From: Thermoplasmata archaeon
GTDB taxonomy: Archaea > Thermoplasmatota > E2 > UBA202 > JdFR-43
Direction of reading: 5' to 3'
Length of the DNA: 7,202 nucleotides
Assembly: GCA_021161135.1 (NCBI GenBank)
Contig: JAGHBD010000144.1
Coordinates: 1-7,202, forward strand
Shown: piece by piece, positions 1 to 5,101 of the stretch
Layout: the number at the start of each line of letters is the position of its first letter
Position numbering within the stretch: the stretch's first letter is position 1
The notes under the pieces: model-generated
The model's input: only the letters and a program-made list of their open reading frames with translations
Databases searched by the model: none
Told to the model about the DNA's origin: nothing
Program-made: the position numbers and the translations under genes

Positions 1-225
1 AAATATGAGTTTCGAACAACGGTTGTAAAATCACAGCTTACTAAGGAAGATATCATCAGCATAGGAAAATTAATAAAAGGAGCTGAATTGTATGTTTTGC
101 AGAGATTTAATCCTTCAAAAACTTTAAACCCTGATTTTTTAAATGAGAAGACTTATTCTAATGAAGAATTTAGAACTCTCAAAAGAGAACTTGAGAAATT
201 TGTATGTAAATGTCTGGTGAGATAA
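1..225 (+). CDS. nrdG: Anaerobic ribonucleotide reductase activating protein, radical SAM type, C-terminal fragment
   Basis: This is the last 74 codons of a gene that begins outside the window, open from base 1 to the TAA at 223-225. The fragment reads YEFRTTVV, then a helix with KEDIISIGKLIKGA, then YVLQRF and KTLNPDF. This is the C-terminal pattern I know from NrdG2-type glycyl-radical activases (TIGR02495-like), where the last strand and helix close the partial TIM barrel. Such enzymes use an Fe4S4 cluster and SAM to install the glycyl radical on class III ribonucleotide reductase, which makes deoxynucleotides without oxygen. The CxxxCxxC cluster motif would lie upstream and cannot be checked. 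A pyruvate-formate-lyase-activating relative is the main alternative. The end is natural, with a T-run directly after the stop. The facing gene ends only 3 bases away. Confidence 0.65.
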   Translation, partial: KYEFRTTVVKSQLTKEDIISIGKLIKGAELYVLQRFNPSKTLNPDFLNEKTYSNEEFRTLKRELEKFVCKCLVR

Positions 226-230
226 TTTTT
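226..230 (+). terminator. Short oligo-T run after the nrdG-like stop
   Basis: TTTTT follows the TAA at 223-225 directly and is followed by a C/T-rich stretch. Archaeal RNA polymerase commonly stops at oligo-T without a hairpin, so this may end the plus-strand transcript. It overlaps the stop of the facing minus-strand gene (229-231), so any read-through would run antisense to that gene. Confidence 0.3.
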
Positions 231-600
231 ACACCCTCTCATTCCTCACTTCTATTCCATCATTGCCTATTATCACTTCTATAGTTTCATAATATTTCCC
301 GTATTTGATTTTCTTTTTTATGCTTTCATTGCCGTCGTTTATTATTACCTTGATGTAATAAACGCTTGCCCATGTGGTTACATTCTGCAGCGTTATACTT
401 TCATTTGCTTTCACAAAGATGCTCTTATTGAACATCTCCACATCGTCGATGGTGAGTAAAACTATACTCACATTGACATCTTCATTTCTCTCATTTTTTA
501 CTATAATTTCCATCGCTTCATAGCTCATCCACCATTTTATAAACAAAACTATTACAAGCACCGCTGCAACAATCAACAAAATTTTCTGCCATCCCTTCAT
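229..600 (-). CDS. Small membrane-anchored surface protein, function unknown
   Basis: This 123-residue protein has a hydrophobic segment at about residues 6-22, preceded by Lys and followed by KWW. It is probably an uncleaved N-terminal anchor with the rest outside the cell. The remainder alternates short strand-like stretches and may be a small beta-sandwich, although I do not recognise a family. Five N-x-S/T sequons (N43, N58, N66, N73, N91) support an exported, N-glycosylated domain. The ATG overlaps the TGA of the upstream glycosidase-like gene as ATGA, with no clear Shine-Dalgarno, so translation is probably coupled. It is the last gene of the nitroreductase/glycosidase operon and may work with the glycosidase at the cell surface; that is inferred only from position. 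Confidence 0.7.
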   Translation of the reverse strand: MKGWQKILLIVAAVLVIVLFIKWWMSYEAMEIIVKNERNEDVNVSIVLLTIDDVEMFNKSIFVKANESITLQNVTTWASVYYIKVIINDGNESIKKKIKYGKYYETIEVIIGNDGIEVRNERV

Positions 601-1559
601 GTTATCAGATGCAACAATCTTAAATAAACTATCAGGAAATAAACAACAATCTTAGGAGAGTAATCTGCTTTAAATATCCCCAGATTATCCTCCCATTCTC
701 TGCTATTATTTCCAGAATCTTTCATTTCATAAATCATCACATTCTCTATTCCAAGTTCCCTCATTTTCATCAACCCCGATATTATGTAAATTGCCTGCTC
801 AAGCTGGCTGTAGCAGCCATCACATGTAGATGCACCGAATTCTGTAACCCATATAGGTTTTGCCTCTTCACCGTACTTTTTCAGCACATTTTTCATGTAT
901 TCATACCTTTCCATCAGAGTATCGCCATATACATGGAATGCATATACATCAACATATTTCCCTCCACCGAGTTCAAGAAATTCTTCCAAGAAATTTGGAT
1001 TATAGCTGCCAGTGCCAGCACTTCCTAAAGCAAGTCCTCCCATGACAACCGTATTATTTTCATCAACTTCTTTCAATGCCATATATGCGTATTTCATAAG
1101 TTCCACATACTGCTCCACACTTCCTTTCCAGAAATAACTCAAATCTTCCTCATTCCATATTTCCCATGATGTGATCTTCCCTTTGTATCTCGTGGCAATA
1201 ACCTTCGTAAAATTATACCACGCTTTCATATCCTTGGGAGGATATGTATAATAATCATCATCCTCATAGTTTACATTGCCCTTCGAACTGCACCACCATG
1301 GAGTAAATGCAAGTGTCCATAAAGTTTTCACACCACTTTTCACACTTGCATTCACTATCTCATCTGCCTCCTTCCAGTAAAAATCATAGCCCCATAACCT
1401 TATCTCTATGCCTGCCCACGCCACCCCGCCTCGATGCCATTCAAAGCCGATTTGGCTGGCCAGAGTAAAATCCTCATTACTTTCAAGTTTGCATACTCCA
1501 ATGCCAGAGCCGTTGAAAGAGAAGGAAATTAGAAGGAAAATGATAAAGAAAGGGTTCAT
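597..1559 (-). CDS. Exported clan GH-A glycoside hydrolase-like protein (GH39/GH5-like)
   Basis: The protein has 320 residues. Residues 3-15 are hydrophobic (PFFIIFLLISFSF), a signal peptide or anchor, so it acts outside the membrane. The rest looks like a (beta/alpha)8 barrel of clan GH-A. SWEIWNEED (131-139) carries the expected acid/base Glu137 after Asn136; FHVYG (208-212) marks a later strand; WVTEFGAS (237-244) carries the probable nucleophile Glu240. The end (DYSPK...YFL...LRLL) resembles the usual last helix, so the protein seems complete. Substrate is unknown; retaining hydrolysis of a beta-glycoside is expected from the clan. Cys246 and Cys249, near the nucleophile, could pair with Cys90 or each other. 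The ATG at 1559 is chosen over an upstream in-frame start at 1679, because GGTG lies 5 bases before it, the signal peptide begins there, and the longer form would run 112 bases into the upstream gene. Confidence 0.75.
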   Translation of the reverse strand: MNPFFIIFLLISFSFNGSGIGVCKLESNEDFTLASQIGFEWHRGGVAWAGIEIRLWGYDFYWKEADEIVNASVKSGVKTLWTLAFTPWWCSSKGNVNYEDDDYYTYPPKDMKAWYNFTKVIATRYKGKITSWEIWNEEDLSYFWKGSVEQYVELMKYAYMALKEVDENNTVVMGGLALGSAGTGSYNPNFLEEFLELGGGKYVDVYAFHVYGDTLMERYEYMKNVLKKYGEEAKPIWVTEFGASTCDGCYSQLEQAIYIISGLMKMRELGIENVMIYEMKDSGNNSREWEDNLGIFKADYSPKIVVYFLIVYLRLLHLIT

Positions 1560-1561
1560 TG

Positions 1562-1568
1562 CACCACC
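1562..1568 (-). promoter_or_regulatory. Shine-Dalgarno GGTGGTG deciding the glycosidase start
   Basis: On the minus strand GGTG (1568-1565) sits five bases before the ATG at 1559 and overlaps the TAG stop of the upstream nitroreductase gene. It complements the CACC of archaeal 16S rRNA 3' ends. The same GGTG-N5-ATG layout precedes the nitroreductase gene. The site fixes the start and suggests reinitiation after the upstream gene. Confidence 0.6.
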
Positions 1569-2083
1569 TAACAATATTTCTCCCAGCAGATTATTTCTTC
1601 CAGACTCTTTCTTCTCTTCTCCTCGGGCTTTAATTCTTCCTTTGGATAGCCGAGTGGCATTAAAGCAACCACCGTACAATCGTCAGGTACTCCAAGAATT
1701 TCCTTTACCTTATCCTGATAGAATGCACCAATCCAGCAGGTTCCAAGCCCCTTTTCAGCTGCAGCCAAAGCAATGTGTTCCATGGCTATGGCCAGATCAA
1801 TTATGCATGCTGTAATGCCATTTGTCATAACATAGCCAGTGTTGGTTGCCACTCCAGCTATAATCACACTTGCCTCCTTTATAAATTTCTGCCCTTTAGC
1901 TGCTTCAACGAGCTTCTCCTTCGTCGCCTCATCCCTTACAACAATAAATTTCCAGGGCTGCAGATTTTTGGCAGATGGAGCAAGGCGGGCTGCTTCAATA
2001 ATTTCCTTAATCACCTCCTCATCAACCGGTTTTGGAGCAAAACTCCTTACACTTTTCCTCTTTTTTATGATTTCCATCAGCAT
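1568..2083 (-). CDS. Nitroreductase-family FMN-dependent oxidoreductase
   Basis: This 171-residue cytoplasmic flavoprotein has a length typical of the small nitroreductase family. Visible family marks in order are KKRKSVRSF (7-15), a phosphate-contacting Arg/Ser region; LAPSAKNLQPW (34-44), the FMN and dimer segment with Pro36-Ser37; KGLGTCWIGAF (111-121), the glycine-rich FMN loop; and LMPLGYPKEE (141-150) with RRKSLEE near the end. Members bind FMN in a dimer interface and use NAD(P)H to reduce nitroaromatics, quinones or flavins; the true substrate cannot be read from sequence. The ATG at 2083 is preferred over one two codons later because GGTG lies exactly 5 bases upstream. It is the first gene of a three-gene operon and diverges from PCNA. 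Its link to the exported glycosidase is not obvious. Confidence 0.85.
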   Translation of the reverse strand: MLMEIIKKRKSVRSFAPKPVDEEVIKEIIEAARLAPSAKNLQPWKFIVVRDEATKEKLVEAAKGQKFIKEASVIIAGVATNTGYVMTNGITACIIDLAIAMEHIALAAAEKGLGTCWIGAFYQDKVKEILGVPDDCTVVALMPLGYPKEELKPEEKRRKSLEEIICWEKYC

Positions 2084-2102
2084 TTTTTCACCATCGCTAT
2101 CT

Positions 2103-2129
2103 TTTTAAATATAAAAGCATTATTTAAAA
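2103..2129. promoter_or_regulatory. Divergent promoter with two inverted TATA boxes (PCNA / nitroreductase)
   Basis: The plus-strand TTTAAATA at 2104-2111 is centred about 23 bases before the PCNA ATG (2131). The same octamer on the minus strand (2128-2121) is centred about 41 bases before the nitroreductase ATG, which would leave a leader of about 15 bases carrying the GGTG at 2092-2089. The arms TTTTAAATA and TATTTAAAA (2103-2111 and 2121-2129) form a perfect 9-base inverted repeat around a 9-base centre. PCNA has no Shine-Dalgarno and is probably leaderless. A second minus-strand option, TTTATATTTAAA around 2110, would make the nitroreductase leaderless instead. Confidence 0.6.
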
Positions 2130-2130
2130 G

Positions 2131-2874
2131 ATGTTCCAAGGAAAGATAAAGGCTGATTTTATAAAAACGATAATAGAGGCAACTGCCATACTGGTTGATG
2201 AGGCAAAATTTAAACTTACGAGTGATGGAATTTATGGAAGAACCGTCGACCCAGCACATGTTGGAATGGTTGATTTTAAGCTCAACAAGGAGGCATTTGA
2301 TGAATATAAATGTGAGGAGGAAACAGAAATAGGCGTTGATTTGGATAAGCTGAAAAGCACACTCAAAATTGCAGCAAGCGAGGATATGGTTGGATTAGAA
2401 TACAACAAGGATGAAGGAAGACTCATAGTCACGATGGGGAATCTAAAAAGAAAGCTGGCTTTGCTTGATACAACAGAAATGGCAGACACAAAAATTCCAA
2501 GCCTTGATTTACCAGCAGAAATTGTTGTGCCCACCGTCGAACTATGGCAGGCAATAAGGGTAGCTGAAGCTATCTCAGACCACATAACCCTAATAGCCGA
2601 CAAGGATGGCTTCAAAATGGTTGCAGAAGGAGATACAGATGTTGTTGAACTCACTCTCACAAAGGAACAGCTATACAGCTTAAAATGTGAGGAAAGGGTT
2701 AAAAGCATGTATCCTCTCGATTATCTCAGCGATATGGTGAAAGTTGCAAGAGGAAAAAGCGATGAAATAACAATAAATCTCGGCACAAATTATCCGATAC
2801 GCCTAGCCTTTGAAATGGCGGGCGGATATATAAAAATTGTTTATCTGCTGGCGCCGCGCATTGAATCAGAGTAG
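2131..2874 (+). CDS. pcn: DNA polymerase sliding clamp, PCNA
   Basis: This 247-residue protein has the length of an archaeal PCNA. It shows the N-terminal MFQGKIKADFIKTIIEA and VDEAKF pattern, the TVDPAHVGMVDF segment (38-49), an interdomain connecting loop at about 117-130 (MADTKIPSLDLPAE), YPLDYLSDM (194-202), and the family ending YLLAPRIESE. PCNA forms a trimeric ring around DNA. It tethers polymerases, FEN1, ligase and other clients through PIP-box peptides that bind near the connecting loop and C-terminus. A single clamp of euryarchaeal type is the simplest reading, although other copies could lie elsewhere. The start is fixed by the family N-terminus and the TATA box. It stands alone on the plus strand between two minus-strand units, and its last 9 bases overlap the end of the facing phosphoesterase gene. 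Confidence 0.95.
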   Translation: MFQGKIKADFIKTIIEATAILVDEAKFKLTSDGIYGRTVDPAHVGMVDFKLNKEAFDEYKCEEETEIGVDLDKLKSTLKIAASEDMVGLEYNKDEGRLIVTMGNLKRKLALLDTTEMADTKIPSLDLPAEIVVPTVELWQAIRVAEAISDHITLIADKDGFKMVAEGDTDVVELTLTKEQLYSLKCEERVKSMYPLDYLSDMVKVARGKSDEITINLGTNYPIRLAFEMAGGYIKIVYLLAPRIESE

Positions 2875-4356
2875 TTCAATGCCTATTTCTTTTTCTGTTC
2901 CTTTCCCTATCATTGCCCTAACATAAATTTGCAGTAGGTTGTCGTTGCCTCTTTCCATTACTACCTTTCCATTTTTAACACTGTATTTTCCTTCATGTTC
3001 AGCAGGTATTGTAAATTTAAGCAATACATTTACGTCCATATCCAAATCATTTTTTACCATCGCTTTTTGCTCGCTTAAATAACTCACATTGAGCCTGTAG
3101 GATGGAATGGAATATTTTGGCTCCTTATAATTATATGAAAATATGCTCCAGTTTCTCGCTTCTATAAGGCGGTATCCCCAGTAAGCATCCTCTTTATCCA
3201 AGCTGCTGGCTGCAGTTGTGGTTGTTATATAAATTGTATCATTCAGGATTGTAACGTCATCATAATGAACATGTCCAGCGAGCACAGCATCAACGCCATA
3301 TAATTCAATGAATGAAAGAAGTTCTTTCCTCCCTTTATATCCTATTTTTCTGATTAGAGAATCATTGGTTGTGTCCCAGAGAGGATTGTGATGCAATGCC
3401 AATACTTTCAATTTTGCATTGCTTCCCTTCAAATCATTTTCTATCCATTGAAGCTGCTCATCTTGGATATATCCCCCCCACTGAAAAACGACATATGAAA
3501 AGCCTACTCTGTTTTTAGAGGGCCAGTCATATGAATTTGCCATCACGAAATGGGCATCACCATAATCAAAGGAATAATAGAGGGAACCAAAATATTCCTG
3601 CCAGAATTTGAAACCGTCCTGTCCACACTGGATGTAGCCATCATGGTTGCCAGGGCAGAGAAACGTGGGCACATCAAACTGCTGCAAAATTTCATAGAGA
3701 GTGCGATATTCAAATGAGTATTCAAAAGGATATAGTTGTCCAAAAACCAAGTCACCAGTAATAACAACAAAATCTGGATGCAGCAAATTTATTTCTTCCA
3801 CGCATTTCTTCGCCGCCTTCCATCCTATCGTCTCCTTAATGCTTACCTTCATTCCTCTCGGATCACCAATGTGAAAATCAGTAAGATGGACAAACGTGAA
3901 GTTGCCATCTATTGCATCTACTATGCTAATAGCCCTTGGTTCTGTTTTTGCAAAATATTCGCCCCCATCCTTACCAATTACAGTAAGATTGTATAATTCA
4001 GGCGGCACATTATCTGGAATCCTTACAACAACCTCATCTCCATAAAACTTTTCTACCTCAAGATAAAATTCGTCCACAACTGGCTCATATGCGGTAGAAA
4101 TTTTTACATCAACGCTGCTGTAGGAAAAATTTTGCAGAATAACGGTAAATTCTCCCCCTCTCTCAACTATTGCAGGAGAAGAGCAACGAGGATAAAAAAT
4201 TCTGAAACTTCCATTTTGCAGAGAAGCATGAATATCTTGAGTAACTTCTATGCCCTCCATCCCTACAATCTCATTTTCATGGGGAATATCTTCATAAAGA
4301 AGAGATGGGGGACTAATGAGGATCGTGAGCAGCAGCAACACAAGCAATCCCTTCAT
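2866..4356 (-). CDS. Exported calcineurin-like metallophosphoesterase with flanking beta domains
   Basis: The protein has 496 residues. Residues 3-19 (GLLVLLLLTILISPPSL) form a signal peptide or anchor. A beta-rich region, probably Ig-like, spans about 58-140 with VERGGEFTV and PPELYNLTV. The catalytic domain covers about 153-370 and shows all the two-metal motifs: LTDFHIGD (D160, H162), ITGDLV (D202), PGNHDG (N237, H238), LALHHNP (H322/H323) and LAGHVHYDD (H362, H364). A C-terminal beta region follows. Many N-x-S/T sequons fit an extracellular protein. The family hydrolyses phosphomonoesters, phosphodiesters or nucleotides using two bound metals; the substrate here is unknown. The ATG at 4356 fits the signal peptide, and a TATA-like box is centred about 27 bases upstream with no Shine-Dalgarno. 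It appears monocistronic and converges on PCNA. Confidence 0.88.
   Translation of the reverse strand: MKGLLVLLLLTILISPPSLLYEDIPHENEIVGMEGIEVTQDIHASLQNGSFRIFYPRCSSPAIVERGGEFTVILQNFSYSSVDVKISTAYEPVVDEFYLEVEKFYGDEVVVRIPDNVPPELYNLTVIGKDGGEYFAKTEPRAISIVDAIDGNFTFVHLTDFHIGDPRGMKVSIKETIGWKAAKKCVEEINLLHPDFVVITGDLVFGQLYPFEYSFEYRTLYEILQQFDVPTFLCPGNHDGYIQCGQDGFKFWQEYFGSLYYSFDYGDAHFVMANSYDWPSKNRVGFSYVVFQWGGYIQDEQLQWIENDLKGSNAKLKVLALHHNPLWDTTNDSLIRKIGYKGRKELLSFIELYGVDAVLAGHVHYDDVTILNDTIYITTTTAASSLDKEDAYWGYRLIEARNWSIFSYNYKEPKYSIPSYRLNVSYLSEQKAMVKNDLDMDVNVLLKFTIPAEHEGKYSVKNGKVVMERGNDNLLQIYVRAMIGKGTEKEIGIELL
2886..2901 (+). terminator. Probable PCNA terminator, T-rich tract
   Basis: TTTCTTTTTCTGTTCC begins 12 bases after the PCNA TAG, with further pyrimidine-rich sequence beyond. 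It has the T-rich form of archaeal terminators. It lies inside the 3' end of the phosphoesterase gene, so the PCNA mRNA would end antisense to that gene's last codons (Lys/Glu-rich, hence T-rich on this strand). That composition also offers a non-regulatory explanation. Confidence 0.35.
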
Positions 4357-4378
4357 GCTTAGAAAGAATAAATGCCCC

Positions 4379-4387
4379 TTTATTAAG
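4379..4387 (-). promoter_or_regulatory. TATA-like box for the metallophosphoesterase gene
   Basis: Minus-strand CTTAATAAA is centred about 27 bases before the ATG at 4356, the usual archaeal TATA-to-start distance, so transcription would begin at or next to the start codon. No Shine-Dalgarno is present in the bases before the ATG. A second A/T-rich candidate (minus-strand ACTTTTAAAAAAT, about 4400-4412) would give a leader of about 25 bases. Confidence 0.4.
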
Positions 4388-4425
4388 TCTTCTCAAAAGA
4401 ATTTTTTAAAAGTGTTTCAAAAAAG

Positions 4426-4434
4426 TTTAATTAA
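4426..4434 (+). promoter_or_regulatory. TATA-like box for the C/D box sRNA
   Basis: TTTAATTAA is centred at 4430, preceded by a purine-rich AAAAAAG that resembles a TFB-recognition element. Counting about 26 bases downstream puts the start near 4454-4456, the 5' edge of the sRNA stem. On the other strand the same A-run gives TTTTTT, which could end the regulator transcript coming from the right. Confidence 0.45.
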
Positions 4435-4453
4435 TCCATGTCGATATAATCTT

Positions 4454-4513
4454 GCCACAATGATGAATTCAGCCTTAACTGAAATGTGAAGAATGATGGG
4501 CGAGCTGAGTGGC
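4454..4513 (+). ncRNA. Box C/D guide sRNA (2'-O-methylation guide)
   Basis: All the parts of an archaeal C/D sRNA appear in order. The terminal stem GCCAC (4454-4458) pairs perfectly with GTGGC (4509-4513). Box C is ATGATGA (4460-4466, exact RUGAUGA); box D' is CTGA (4479-4482); box C' is GTGAAGA (4486-4492, one mismatch); box D is CTGA (4505-4508). Both guides are exactly 12 bases (4467-4478 and 4493-4504) and the D'-C' loop is 3 bases. With one extra A before box C, the stem leaves the 3-base bulge of a kink-turn, which L7Ae binds; Nop5 and fibrillarin complete the particle. Under the N+5 rule the D' guide would target the first G of AAGGC in UUAAGGCUGAAU, and the D guide the second C after CUCG... 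in CUCGCCCAUCAU (the fifth base). The targets are unproven. The gene converges on the regulator, ending 5 bases before its stop. Confidence 0.87.
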
Positions 4514-4518
4514 TCTCC

Positions 4519-5049
4519 TTACTTTTTATTACAATAAAAAATGATTGCCAATGAAAACAGAATCGCCGCTATAATTGCAAGGGCGAGGCTGATATTAAAA
4601 AATTCTGTATTTGATGTATAATAAAAGGAATGTATCGATGCATCTGTGGTTATATTTCCTCCGTAAGTTACGTTGTTGCTTATATTCTGAGCTGCATATA
4701 CAGCCTTTTCATGAATATATTTCCATAGCATTGCTATAGCTCCAACAATGGATACTATCGAGCTTGATAAAAGTAGAATTATTTTTACCCTTTCAGGATG
4801 CAAAATGTTTTTCCCTTTAAAGGTGAGGGAGTAATATATCCATTTTCTTTTATCTTCATTTTTCTTCACAAGCCCAGCTTCAATGAGTTTATCGAGATGC
4901 TTTAATACAGCAGGCTTACTCATATTCAATTCTCTCGATAGCTCAGATAAAGTCATGCGTCGCTCATCAAGTTTTTTAAGCAACTCTATCCTGCTTTCCG
5001 AAGCGAGAGCCATAAAGCTCTTTCTGTCCAGTGTTATTTTTTCATCCAC
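4519..5049 (-). CDS. Membrane-anchored ArsR-like winged-helix transcription regulator
   Basis: The 176-residue protein joins two parts. Residues 12-85 form an ArsR-like winged helix: FMALASESRIELLKKL, then TLSELSRELNMSKPAVLKHL with the recognition helix at about 44-56, and a wing at KRKWIYYSLT. Two membrane segments follow, about 89-109 and 153-172, separated by a loop of some 40 residues carrying sequons at N122, N126 and N132. With the DNA-binding domain inside, the loop is outside, so this could be a one-component sensor that reads an external or membrane signal. There are no metal-binding cysteines of classic ArsR type. The start is GTG at 5049, because the first helix needs the residues before Met13 and a TATA box lies about 22 bases upstream. 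It follows the FAD oxidoreductase gene by 52 bases but seems to have its own promoter. Target genes are unknown. Confidence 0.82.
   Translation of the reverse strand: MDEKITLDRKSFMALASESRIELLKKLDERRMTLSELSRELNMSKPAVLKHLDKLIEAGLVKKNEDKRKWIYYSLTFKGKNILHPERVKIILLLSSSIVSIVGAIAMLWKYIHEKAVYAAQNISNNVTYGGNITTDASIHSFYYTSNTEFFNISLALAIIAAILFSLAIIFYCNKK
4523..4527 (+). terminator. Possible terminator of the C/D sRNA
   Basis: TTTTT lies 9 bases past the closing stem of the sRNA, inside the last codons of the facing regulator gene. A short T-run is enough for many archaeal terminators, and mature C/D sRNA ends are trimmed by processing. Confidence 0.3.
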
Positions 5050-5066
5050 ACTTCTAATGATTTCAG

Positions 5067-5075
5067 CTTATAAAA
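5067..5075 (-). promoter_or_regulatory. TATA box for the winged-helix regulator
   Basis: Minus-strand TTTTATAAG is centred about 22 bases before the GTG at 5049, in the 52-base gap after the FAD oxidoreductase gene. No convincing Shine-Dalgarno lies before the GTG, so a leaderless or nearly leaderless mRNA is likely. Confidence 0.5.
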
Positions 5076-5101
5076 GCATATAGATTTGGTTATCTTTGCA
5101 G

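Noticed and set aside
300..600. Possible broken or frameshifted glycosidase tail
   Set aside because: The glycosidase already ends with its expected last helix, and the downstream frame starts with its own clear membrane anchor, so these are two intact genes.
1560..1679. Longer N-terminus for the glycosidase-like protein, starting at 1679
   Set aside because: It would overlap the nitroreductase gene by 112 bases, bury the signal peptide behind 40 charged residues, and ignore the GGTG site 5 bases before the ATG at 1559.
2232..2708. Long open frame antisense to PCNA
   Set aside because: PCNA is certain on the other strand. The antisense product is Ser-rich low-complexity sequence with no family resemblance and no promoter.
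4493..4499. ATGATGG as box C' of the sRNA
   Set aside because: It leaves only 5 bases before box D. GTGAAGA at 4486-4492 gives a 3-base loop and a 12-base guide, matching the archaeal norm.
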